22,628 nucleotides of DNA from a virus. The stretch covers positions 1-22,628 of IMG/VR virus record IMGVR_UViG_3300020190_000374, one strand, 5' to 3'. Below the pieces are notes generated by a model, which saw only the letters and a list, made by a program, of their open reading frames with translations, ran no database searches and had not been told where the DNA came from. Made by a program: the position numbers and the translations under genes. This document shows positions 16,501 through 22,628 of the stretch, in pieces; the stretch's first letter is position 1; each line of letters begins with the position of its first letter.

Positions 16501-18123
16501 ACTGCATTATCTGAATCTAGAATTGAAAATCATTCATTAATTCCTGATGCAATAGATGGAAATCATGTATCTGCTTCAACTGTTGATTTAATTTTTAGAA
16601 ATGATTTTGAATATCCGAAAAATCGTGGTGTAGATGTTGATATTAAGAATGTTGCATACATTCAATCATACCAAACATCTTCAATTGCAAATGGATTTAC
16701 ATCAATAACAACATATCCATATAATTACACTCCATACGATAGAAATGTAACTGCAACAGTACCACAAACTGGATTTAACTTTGGAAATAAATTTAGATTT
16801 GAAAAACAATATGATAGATTAGGAAATGAGATTACATCGGATTCTGTAATAAATTCTGAAGATGGTTTATCTTTGGATTATAAATCTCGTTCAACAAAAA
16901 AATCATTTGATACCGCTCCAATTGATACGGATAGATTAGGATTATTCTTTTCTCCTATAAAAGAAATTAATATGGATATTCTTAAATCATTGGGTAATTT
17001 CAATATTGATGATTATATAGGAAATCCATCAGATGAATACAATTATGAATATTCTGATTTAAAAAGATTAAGAAATTATTATTTTAAAAGATTTGAATTA
17101 AATTTTAACGAATATGTTCAACTTGTAAGATATATTGATAAATCATTATTTGATACTTTGGAATCTTTAGTTCCAGCGAGAGCAAAAGTTTCATCTGGTT
17201 TATTAATTGAACCACATATTTTAGAAAGAAGTAAAGTTAAATGGAAAAAGCCAGATGGTACAATAAATAATTTTGATGCCTTAATTAACACCGAAGAAGA
17301 TAGAAATATAGTTGGTATTAATGAAGGAAAAGAATCTTTAATTTCAGCAACTGAAAATATTTTATTTGATGTAACAAATCCTCAATATGAAGGAAAAATT
17401 GTAAATACAACAATAACAAATATTGAAGGTTCTACTGCAAATTATACTGGAATTCATTCTATAAATGATACGTCTGTTCAATACGGATTTATAACAGTAA
17501 ATTCTGGATCTGATATGGGTGGTATTTCTATTGTAGTGGATGCTGAATTAGGTGCATCATTGGTTGGACAGTATGATTCAAGTCAATTTATTCAAGTAAA
17601 TAATGAGCCCAATTCTTTAAGTTCAAAGGGGTTTGGTTTATTTGGTAGTGGTTCTCATACAATAAGAACTTATATTGATAATTTTGGAAATACAATTAGA
17701 GAAAGAGTAAAGGTATTTAAAATTAAAGAAAGTTATACTGAAAAAGTTCCAACTATAAGTGGAAGTGAAGGTGGTAGTTATTACAGATTATCTGTTCCTG
17801 TTTTTGAAAACATTACAAAATTTAAAACAAAAGTAACAATATTACCACTTACAGGTTCCGATGGAAATCCAACAAATAATCCATCAGTACAAGGTAATAT
17901 CGTTGAAGTTACTCCACTTAATGGATATTTTGTAACACATTATAGAAATGTGGGTGACTTAACAACTGGATTAGAAAATTCATATTTTAATGGTTCAAAA
18001 CAAACATCTCAAACTACAATAGATGGTGGTTCACCTGTTGTAACATTCACAACTAACCCTAACACATTGAGAGTTTCTGATACTGGTCGTGGTAGTGGAG
18101 AACCAATATTGATAGTAGAGTAA
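13507..18123 (+). CDS. 1538-residue baseplate/adhesin protein, gpI-like plus LamG-like
   Basis: This is the largest gene. It starts with GTG at 13507; the MAQY beginning equals that of the upstream protein, which supports this start. Residues ~155-350 look like two Ig-like beta repeats (NLEISYKTSFADYVQLALGK; LNVEFDISYQSIYTNYVEIY). Residues ~690-815 resemble the tail protein I (P2 gpI) family found in baseplates: MLGQHFDIVWSYINGL, LLNNLPYLNKHKGTKRALHA and ACYGIP. Residues ~838-1010 form a LamG/concanavalin-like jelly roll ending in the typical GSIDEFRLWKTALSESRIE. The remaining ~500 residues are beta-rich, unrecognised, and end in GRGSGEPILIVE. It may combine a wedge-initiating role (compare T4 gp7) with sugar binding at the cell surface; that combination is inference. 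Confidence 0.75.
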   Translation: MAQYKIKILKVDTSNEVRSDFGTINPTDAAAISIPFTFKPIQVVGGQQPSVPTSIINVTADVHKSNILSYKTSDGQSGFVNGDLNLEVLLIGNSNYIEFIGDKNEKYFFQAKVTNSSNAKQNKTYESSDFKLEVANEKISISLVTSKNNAPALKDAPKIKVLNESYTWNINDDKNLEISYKTSFADYVQLALGKIQRKIDSNGVLKLSKSDFTNGIGNYTLYLQPVSNINGSGELKKLSINVISKSFLPGPDITNISYPSIIKGKDFAGLNVEFDISYQSIYTNYVEIYVGKKDKEFALGKFSNSGLATFNVADIIKKSKKNYNEDTDNIQFSLLLIPYNIEGDSLTEGNTEEISILFDKGDLKLNRGKVVSDIREAFNRNLKTQIFKDEISNLLTHFAHFGNGDNKLIATWAVDTETFSEYEEGFNENGERFKRKTNNPKSLVLKLYEPLPTSVELNQTLWISKIQSIPVIEQITIVGDVLKDCTQLTPNFSVNIGDEIGYQILNDLIASGSTTSNDLVKTYLSSSDFSLDNLDFQFTKYSEVVDGYLIVEGSKEYCWSNFVKYSSASERVENFYYKIKLLEFYNSKYNNLTSGSTWTGSVSVLNEANRVQQQINQLKNSFDSFEKWLFESSSEDGFTYPKLNNTGSFLNPTGSDGLFWYNSTFASASLYDTNNKSNLVNNLPDHIQNDEDGQEFILFFHMLGQHFDIVWSYINGLQYSKKLEQKYEIGIKDDLVYHMLESLGYNADMGVKSQFLWEYAFGKHSDGTQISSMSGKDRQNEIWRRLLNNLPYLNKHKGTKRALHAAMACYGIPASLLTVMEFGGPQDPQLNGTTKFTFEDRTAALNLSGSNNVTLDWKSYDDDFPNSVQFRINTITKQNQVIAEVQDGWKLEIISGSNYLGKVKFSISASNNLVTSSTDDVPIFYDDYYTITLNKIISAGYDVFNVYVKEGFNGRIRNYGSSELSTNGPTSWKSGSELVIGGAQPYFTGSIDEFRLWKTALSESRIENHSLIPDAIDGNHVSASTVDLIFRNDFEYPKNRGVDVDIKNVAYIQSYQTSSIANGFTSITTYPYNYTPYDRNVTATVPQTGFNFGNKFRFEKQYDRLGNEITSDSVINSEDGLSLDYKSRSTKKSFDTAPIDTDRLGLFFSPIKEINMDILKSLGNFNIDDYIGNPSDEYNYEYSDLKRLRNYYFKRFELNFNEYVQLVRYIDKSLFDTLESLVPARAKVSSGLLIEPHILERSKVKWKKPDGTINNFDALINTEEDRNIVGINEGKESLISATENILFDVTNPQYEGKIVNTTITNIEGSTANYTGIHSINDTSVQYGFITVNSGSDMGGISIVVDAELGASLVGQYDSSQFIQVNNEPNSLSSKGFGLFGSGSHTIRTYIDNFGNTIRERVKVFKIKESYTEKVPTISGSEGGSYYRLSVPVFENITKFKTKVTILPLTGSDGNPTNNPSVQGNIVEVTPLNGYFVTHYRNVGDLTTGLENSYFNGSKQTSQTTIDGGSPVVTFTTNPNTLRVSDTGRGSGEPILIVE

Positions 18124-18153
18124 TATTTATTAATACAAAATTAAAAAATACTT

Positions 18154-18163
18154 ATATTTATAT
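18154..18163 (+). promoter_or_regulatory. candidate late promoter box ATATTTATAT
   Basis: Exact copy of the recurring box in the 67-base gap after the giant gene, ending 27 bases before the ATG at 18191. AATACAAAAT lies at 18132-18141, as upstream of the 6088 copy. A second partial copy (ATATTTAT, 18123-18130) begins 31 bases earlier. Confidence 0.55.
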
Positions 18164-18190
18164 ACTGAAAGTAAAAAGGAAAAATAAACT

Positions 18191-18820
18191 ATGGCATATT
18201 TAGATAATTCAGAAATTACAGTCGATGCTATTCTTACCAAAAAAGGTAGAGAAAAATTAGCAACTGGAGAAGGATTAAACATTACAAAATTCGCATTAGG
18301 TGATGATGAAATTGATTACACCTTATACGAACCGGCACACCCAAAAGGTTCTGCATATTATGATGCAGCTATTTTGGGAATTCCTGTAACCGAAGCATCT
18401 CCTGATGAAACACAAGTGTTAAGATACAAATTAGTTACCTTACCAAAAGGTACAGTTAAAATTCCAAAAGTCGAATTTGGTGTTCCATCAATTTCTGTAA
18501 ATCAAAATTCAGGTCAAGTTGCACTTACACCAACAACATCTCCTTCTGGAAATACTCAAGCTGGATATACATTAGTACTTGCTAACAAAAACGCAGGTTC
18601 TATTGTTGGTAGTGGTTTAGCAGCAGGTAGCGGTACTGTACCAGTATTTTTAGGTGATGAAATTACAACAACAGCGGCTGTGGAAAGAGGAATATCATTT
18701 ACTTTCATTCCAAATCCAAATATTACAACAACAATTAAGACAACAATAACGGTGTATGGTAACGAAACTGGAGGATCACAATCAATTCCAGTGACAGTTA
18801 CTTATGTACAACCAACATAA
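18191..18820 (+). CDS. probable virion structural protein
   Basis: 209 residues. The N-terminal half has the sequence style of a conserved virion protein of marine T4-like phages: MAYLDNSEITVDAILTKKG, then REKLATGEG, ITKFALGDDEIDYTLYEPAH and VLRYKLVTLPKGT. The C-terminal ~110 residues are Ser/Thr/Gly-rich beta sequence, probably an Ig-like domain (SISVNQNSGQVALTPTTS; PVTVTYVQPT). There is no signal peptide or membrane segment. The start has AAGGA at 18176-18180 ten bases upstream and a promoter-like box before it. It probably contributes to the tail or fibre network; its exact place is unknown. The association with marine phages is from memory. Confidence 0.7.
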   Translation: MAYLDNSEITVDAILTKKGREKLATGEGLNITKFALGDDEIDYTLYEPAHPKGSAYYDAAILGIPVTEASPDETQVLRYKLVTLPKGTVKIPKVEFGVPSISVNQNSGQVALTPTTSPSGNTQAGYTLVLANKNAGSIVGSGLAAGSGTVPVFLGDEITTTAAVERGISFTFIPNPNITTTIKTTITVYGNETGGSQSIPVTVTYVQPT

Positions 18821-18841
18821 TAAAACGGAGAAAATAAAGAT

Positions 18842-20086
18842 ATGGCACAAATTACAGGACAAGCTGGTGTAAACTTAACCCAAGAATTAACCGCGTATTT
18901 AAACGCACAACAAGGTAGTTTAACATCTGAGCAATTATCAACAATTATCAACCAATACTTAACTGGTGGTGATAAGTTAGGTGCTCAAGGCGGAAACATT
19001 AATACTGGTATTTACAAAAGATTTGGTGAATTTGATCAAGTGACTGGCAAAGTAGAAATTGTAACTACTGGTATGTGGAGTGGTGATACTGGAAGTTTAA
19101 ATTCATATTTTACAGCTTCTTCAACTGAAGGTTTAGCAACTCAAACATCAGATTCAAAAAATTATTATGTTAATGTTTATAATCTAAATCCAGCATCATC
19201 TTCAGCTGCAGCTGTTCAGTTTGCAATTGCCTACGGCCATAAATTTGCAAGTGGTTCAGTAGATTTGGATACAAATAATGATTCAAAATTAGCAACTAAA
19301 GCTACTTACGCACAATATCGTTCTATATTATTAGAACAAGATGATGAATACTTTACATTCTATTCTTCATCTGCAGGAAACGTACATGATTCAAATGATA
19401 TTTATGTAATTAATGTTGCGAGAGCAAGATATAAAGAAAAAATGGATGCTGGTAACTGGGAACTTTCAATTAGTGGTTCAACTCGTACCAGTACACTTAT
19501 TGATGATAGTGGTAAGAAATTTTCTGATTCAGTTGGTAAAGCTGGAAGAGTATTCTTTGTAGGTTCTGGATCTCTTAATTTAGGACAAGATTCAGAAGCT
19601 AGTCTAAATTCACTAACCGCATCTAATGGTCAAGGATTAGGATTATTCTATCCAGATCAAGGTTTAATTGTATTGAATCCACAAGCAATTCATGATTTAA
19701 TTGGTAACTCAACAGATAGTGGTTCAAACGATAATAAAGGATTGTATTTGGGAACTGATTACGAAGGACAAAACCATTTCTTATTGTATAACGCGATTAG
19801 AAAAGGTGCTGACTTTGAAGCAAGAAGAACTGAAAATGTATCTACATCTCATTATTTTGTAAGAGCAACAAATAGAGAATTTAATTTCTCCAATAACCCA
19901 ACATTTGTAACTGGTTCTGATGGAACTTTTGCAGAATCTACTTTTGAAAGAGACCCTAAAACTTTCATTACTACAATTGGTTTATACAATGATGCAAATG
20001 AAATGATTGCAGTTGCAAAAACTTCACAACCTATTCCTAAATCATTTGATAAGGAAATTCTTATAAAGGTTAAATTAGATTTCTAA
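18842..20086 (+). CDS. probable tail/baseplate structural protein, C-terminal domain paralogue 1
   Basis: 414 residues, beta-rich, with many Ser, Gly and Asn. The start has GGAG at 18827-18830, 11 bases upstream. The central part includes HDSNDIYVINVARARYKEKMD and repeated SGS turns. The C-terminal ~75 residues (REFNFSNNPTFV from 345, then FITTIGLYNDANEMIAVAK at 375-393, ending VKLDF) recur in the next gene product. Location between probable virion genes supports a structural role in the baseplate or short tail fibres. The gene is followed by a strong terminator, so it ends a transcription unit that begins at 18191. No specific T4 counterpart can be named with confidence. Confidence 0.7.
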   Translation: MAQITGQAGVNLTQELTAYLNAQQGSLTSEQLSTIINQYLTGGDKLGAQGGNINTGIYKRFGEFDQVTGKVEIVTTGMWSGDTGSLNSYFTASSTEGLATQTSDSKNYYVNVYNLNPASSSAAAVQFAIAYGHKFASGSVDLDTNNDSKLATKATYAQYRSILLEQDDEYFTFYSSSAGNVHDSNDIYVINVARARYKEKMDAGNWELSISGSTRTSTLIDDSGKKFSDSVGKAGRVFFVGSGSLNLGQDSEASLNSLTASNGQGLGLFYPDQGLIVLNPQAIHDLIGNSTDSGSNDNKGLYLGTDYEGQNHFLLYNAIRKGADFEARRTENVSTSHYFVRATNREFNFSNNPTFVTGSDGTFAESTFERDPKTFITTIGLYNDANEMIAVAKTSQPIPKSFDKEILIKVKLDF

Positions 20087-20099
20087 AATAAATTTTAAG

Positions 20100-20123
20100 A
20101 ACCCCACTTCGGTGGGGTTTTTT
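20100..20123 (+). terminator. strong intrinsic terminator with UUCG loop
   Basis: AACCCCAC (20100-20107), loop TTCG, GTGGGGTT (20112-20119): a perfect 8-bp stem capped by the extra-stable C(UUCG)G tetraloop and followed by six T (20118-20123). It is the clearest terminator in the window. Confidence 0.95.
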
Positions 20124-20131
20124 GATTTAAT

Positions 20132-20141
20132 ATATTTATAT
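20132..20141 (+). promoter_or_regulatory. candidate late promoter box ATATTTATAT
   Basis: Exact copy of the recurring box, eight bases after the T-run of the UUCG terminator and 14 bases before the ATG at 20156. The terminator-then-box order matches 2131/2157 and 6037/6088. Confidence 0.55.
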
Positions 20142-20155
20142 TAAGTTAAGTAGAT

Positions 20156-21238
20156 ATGTTAAAGACAATACCAAAATCAAGTATTTCACAAAGAAAATTT
20201 CAAGTTTACAAACTATGGAATGTTTCTGAATCACAATATCCAGCCACCGAAACAAGTGGTTCGGATTCCCTATATCGATCAATTAGAAACAAATATCACT
20301 CCCAAACTGATGGTAATTTAGTAAATATATTTGGTTCAATTAAAAATCCAGCTCAATTTGCAACGGAAAGGTCTTTACCGTCAACAATTAATGTAATTGA
20401 TATACCACAAAACAAAATTGGTGAACGAATTAAACCAAAATCAATTATTTTGAATACATCCGATGGTTCTGAATATAATGATGATGGATTCGGTAATATT
20501 GTAAATCCATCACCAACTTATGAATTAGTTAGTGTCAATTATGAAAATGAAACATTAATAATAAAAAATGAGGGTATCGATATAGAAATTACATTAGTAA
20601 ATGAAACTGATTTTGAAGATGGTGAAATTACTTTATTGTATAATAGTGATACTGATACATATAATTTAGTACAAATAGATTTAGAATTAGGAATAATAAC
20701 ATTTGCACAAACATTAGATTTTAATGGATTATCTATCGGAAATATAAAATATGGAAACGTCTTTTATTCAGATGGTATTTTAGTTTTGGATACAACGTTA
20801 GGAGTTAATACATACACATTAGAATATCGTTCCACACAAACTATATATGAAAATGAAATTTTAATTACTGCAAAAGCGGGAGAATTTAATTATTCTCAAA
20901 ACCCATCTGCTGTAAATGTTTTATTAAGTGGGTCATATGAATTTGAAACAACCAAAATTACAAATTCAAGTCCTTCTAAAACAGTCAAAATTAAAGAAAT
21001 TTTAGATATAGAAAGAAAAAATTATTACAGCGGGTCAGTTGGTTCAATTAGTGGAAGTTGGGATGATTATTTTAATTCATCATCAATTGACCCAACTGGT
21101 TCTTACTTAACAACGTATATAACAACAATTGGTTTATATGATGATAATGGTGATATGGTGGCTGTAGCAAAATTACCAAAACCAGTCAAAAATCTACCAG
21201 ATTATGATATAAATTTTTTAATTCGTTTTGATACTTAA
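20156..21238 (+). CDS. probable tail/baseplate structural protein, C-terminal domain paralogue 2
   Basis: 360 residues, mostly beta. The N-terminus is basic (MLKTIPKSSISQRKFQVYK), followed by a conserved-looking block with SIRNKYHS, NIFGSIKNPAQFATERSLPS and IGERIKPKSIIL (65-110). GNVFYSDGILVLDTT lies near 200-214. The C-terminal portion repeats the domain of the preceding protein: GEFNYSQNPSAV from 242, then TTIGLYDDNGDMVAVAK (323-339) and a final FLIRFDT. A helical insert separates the two blocks here (ISGSWDDYFNSSS region). It is set apart from its paralogue by a terminator and its own promoter-like box. Its function is inferred only from position and domain sharing. Confidence 0.7.
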   Translation: MLKTIPKSSISQRKFQVYKLWNVSESQYPATETSGSDSLYRSIRNKYHSQTDGNLVNIFGSIKNPAQFATERSLPSTINVIDIPQNKIGERIKPKSIILNTSDGSEYNDDGFGNIVNPSPTYELVSVNYENETLIIKNEGIDIEITLVNETDFEDGEITLLYNSDTDTYNLVQIDLELGIITFAQTLDFNGLSIGNIKYGNVFYSDGILVLDTTLGVNTYTLEYRSTQTIYENEILITAKAGEFNYSQNPSAVNVLLSGSYEFETTKITNSSPSKTVKIKEILDIERKNYYSGSVGSISGSWDDYFNSSSIDPTGSYLTTYITTIGLYDDNGDMVAVAKLPKPVKNLPDYDINFLIRFDT

Positions 21239-21240
21239 TA

Positions 21241-21249
21241 ATATTTATA
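21241..21249 (+). promoter_or_regulatory. candidate late promoter box, ATATTTATA
   Basis: Nine of ten bases of the recurring box, three bases after the previous stop and 14 bases before the ATG at 21264. There is no terminator before it. Confidence 0.45.
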
Positions 21250-21263
21250 ATAAAGGAGACAAT

Positions 21264-21470
21264 ATGTACGAAATTCAAAATTATTTAGGCGTTAAACTTT
21301 GTGAAGTAGCAAAAGAGGAATTAGATAATCTTCTGATTAATGCTGAGCAAGATCATTTAAATTATTTTCAATATGATGCCATAGAGGAAAATGATTTAGT
21401 AAAAAAATGGGAATTAGAGGATTCTATTGATAATAAAACAAATTATAGAATTTACAAATATATAGGATAG
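21264..21470 (+). CDS. small acidic protein, 68 aa, unknown
   Basis: From the ATG at 21264 the product has 68 residues, is acidic and aromatic-rich (MYEIQNYLGVKL, then NYFQYDAIEEND), and lacks a signal peptide or cysteine cluster. The frame could extend to a TTG at 21228, but the ATG is preferred because a good ribosome site, AAAGGAG (21252-21258), lies five bases upstream and because the upstream extension would run through the promoter-like box and overlap the previous gene. No family is recognised. It begins the last transcription unit of the window. Confidence 0.65.
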   Translation: MYEIQNYLGVKLCEVAKEELDNLLINAEQDHLNYFQYDAIEENDLVKKWELEDSIDNKTNYRIYKYIG

Positions 21471-21476
21471 GAAAAA

Positions 21477-21662
21477 ATGGCAAATATACAAGATTTATAT
21501 AAAAAATCAGAATTTAGTAAACTACCTTCAAAAAAAGATAGAACACCGATTTCATCAGGAGATTTTGATGTAAAAAAACTATCAATAAGCACAGAGAAAT
21601 TAGAAAAGGCTAGAGGTGGTAAATTGAATGAAAAAAAATATTCTGATACTGTAAAAAAATAA
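21477..21662 (+). CDS. small basic protein, 61 aa, unknown
   Basis: 61 residues, Lys- and Ser-rich: MANIQDLYKKSEFSKLPSKK, DRTPISSG, FDVKKLSI, and a closing EKARGGKLNEKKYSDTVKK. AGGA at 21467-21470, within the preceding stop region, is a plausible ribosome site. There are no hydrophobic segments. The sequence style (short, basic, probably unstructured) fits a minor virion or assembly protein, but no function is known to me. It sits six bases after its upstream neighbour, so both are likely co-transcribed. Confidence 0.65.
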   Translation: MANIQDLYKKSEFSKLPSKKDRTPISSGDFDVKKLSISTEKLEKARGGKLNEKKYSDTVKK

Positions 21663-21672
21663 AAAATTAGTT

Positions 21673-22248
21673 TTGGCTCTACTTATTAATCGTGCTAAAA
21701 AGTGGGCATACATACATATTCCTAAAACAGGTGGCACATCAATATCATCCTTATTATTAAAAATACCCAATACTGAAATTGTAAATTCTCATGGTTCTTT
21801 GAATGAATTAAAAGAAGTAGATGGTTATTTTATTTTTTCTTTTGTAAGAAACCCTTTTACACGATTGGCTTCTTGGTATGAACACTACAAAAAAAATAAC
21901 AATTATACTCAATCATTTTTGTATTTTATACAACAAATAAATCCATTAGATTTTGTTTTTTATTCACAGGAGTATTTTTTAAAACATGGAGAAACAAAAG
22001 AAAAAAAAGTTTCTTTTATTGGAAAATACGAAAATTTTGAAAATGATTTAAGATATGTATTTAAAATAATTGGAGAAAATTTAGAAAAAATACCAAAATT
22101 AAATACAAACAAATATATTGAAAAACATCCTAATTTAAATACAGATAAATTATATAAAGGATATTTCAAAAATAATTATATAAAAGATTGGACAATAAAA
22201 AAATACAAAAACGATTTTTTAATTTTTGGTTATGATTTGGAAATATAA
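21673..22248 (+). CDS. sulfotransferase-family protein
   Basis: 191 residues with both PAPS-binding signatures of the sulfotransferase superfamily. The 5'-phosphosulfate loop is IHIPKTGGTS at 14-23, and the 3'-phosphate block is FVRNPFTRLASWY at 57-69. The first motif follows a short strand (KWAYIHIP), as in this fold. The family moves a sulfuryl group from PAPS to hydroxyl groups of sugars or other acceptors; the acceptor here is unknown. At 191 residues it is short for the family. No ATG is available: the frame is closed upstream by TAA at 21652-21654, so TTG at 21673 is the likely start, ten bases after the previous stop. Its tail overlaps the next gene by 17 bases. Possible roles are changing host surface sugars or decorating phage parts (inference). 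Confidence 0.8.
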   Translation: MALLINRAKKWAYIHIPKTGGTSISSLLLKIPNTEIVNSHGSLNELKEVDGYFIFSFVRNPFTRLASWYEHYKKNNNYTQSFLYFIQQINPLDFVFYSQEYFLKHGETKEKKVSFIGKYENFENDLRYVFKIIGENLEKIPKLNTNKYIEKHPNLNTDKLYKGYFKNNYIKDWTIKKYKNDFLIFGYDLEI

Positions 22249-22628
22249 AGAAAAAGAGATATTATCTTTAGATGATATGCCAGAAGAAACTTATGGATTT
22301 ATTTACAAAATAAGTAATAAAATCACTAGTCAATATTATATAGGAAAAAAACAAGTTGTTTCTTTTAGAAAAAAGAACTTTAGTAAAAAGAAACTATCTA
22401 CTATAACTGATAAAAGGGTTAAGAAGTATGAAATGGTTTCAAAAGAATCTGATTGGAAAACATATCGCTCATCAAATTCAGTTGTAAAAAATTGGAATGA
22501 GAATGAAATTCAATTGGAAATTTTACGTTTTTGTAAATCAAAAAAATCTCTTACCTATTACGAATTGCATGAACAATTCTATTATAATGTTCTTGCAGAT
22601 ACAAATTCACTTAACGATAACCTTATTG
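22232..22628 (+). CDS. GIY-YIG nuclease-family protein (3' end missing)
   Basis: The frame runs from ATG 22232 off the window end (132 residues seen). The GIY-YIG core appears as GFIYKISNK (22-30) followed by YYIGKK (35-40), with G-F-I-Y replacing the first GIY. Later features match phage SegE-like members: KESDWKTYRSSNSVVKNW, an EIQLEILRFCKSK strand-helix, and TYYELHEQF, whose Glu is the likely metal-binding catalytic residue. Such proteins are free-standing endonucleases, often homing enzymes of T4-like phages, or repair-type nucleases. The start overlaps the sulfotransferase end by 17 bases. The start could also be the in-frame ATG at 22277, just before the core. Confidence 0.75.
   Translation, partial: MIWKYKEKEILSLDDMPEETYGFIYKISNKITSQYYIGKKQVVSFRKKNFSKKKLSTITDKRVKKYEMVSKESDWKTYRSSNSVVKNWNENEIQLEILRFCKSKKSLTYYELHEQFYYNVLADTNSLNDNLI

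Noticed and set aside
2157-21249. T4-type late promoters (TATAAATA) on the minus strand
   Set aside because: The word reads TATAAATA only on the minus strand, but no minus-strand genes are present and the copies sit at + strand gene starts; a + strand element is the better reading.
1-22628. tRNA genes, CRISPR arrays, insertion sequences, integrase or attachment sites
   Set aside because: Looked for by eye and not found: no cloverleaf-like GC-richer stretch, no regularly spaced repeats, no transposase or recombinase motifs.

Overview
The window is a segment of a tailed-phage genome, most likely a T4-like (contractile-tail) virus of a Bacteroidota host, probably known only from environmental sequence. 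Every gene I can support is on the + strand. Genes are packed tightly, often with stop/start overlaps of the TAATG type. The DNA is very AT-rich (about 29% GC in a hand-counted 300-base sample). The contractile-tail assignment rests on a gp25-like and a gp6-like baseplate wedge protein side by side, followed by a very large protein with a P2 gpI-like tract. The host guess rests on a Bacteroidota-style lipoprotein signal (lipobox LFLSC followed by KKE), a Cys-framed NYNP/DDGSC motif common in Bacteroidota surface proteins, weak use of Shine-Dalgarno sites, and promoter-like boxes resembling the Bacteroidota -7 element.

Layout. (1) 1-1648: accessory genes: the 3' end of a zinc-ribbon protein, a soluble PAP2-type phosphatase, an Ntn-type amide hydrolase and a tiny basic protein. 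(2) 1740-2160: an isolated, compositionally different lipoprotein gene with no standard start codon, then a weak terminator. (3) 2187-6038: a small helical protein, a gp5-like spike/hub protein without a lysozyme domain, and two cell-wall hydrolases (CHAP and GH19) that share a proline-rich motif; a clear terminator follows. (4) 6120-12987: an unknown helical protein, a tiny membrane protein, gp25, gp6, a DNRLRE-like protein, a coiled-coil protein and a large protein with a glycine-rich C-terminal tag. (5) 13003-18123: a PEGA-like protein carrying the same tag, and a 1538-residue baseplate/adhesin protein with gpI-like and LamG-like parts. (6) 18191-21238: three more probable virion proteins, two of which share a C-terminal domain; a strong UUCG terminator separates them. 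(7) 21264-22628: two small proteins, a sulfotransferase and a GIY-YIG nuclease cut off by the window end.

How it fits together. Regions 3-6 read as a baseplate and tail-tip cassette: hub spike and wall-cutting enzymes, wedge proteins, then adhesins. The word ATATTTATAT, or a near match, lies just ahead of six genes that begin apparent transcription units, three of them directly behind terminators. It is the best candidate for the late promoter of this phage. The accessory enzymes at both ends (phosphatase, amide hydrolase, sulfotransferase) and the lipoprotein are the likely host-interaction genes. Functions come from motifs read by eye; no database search was possible.
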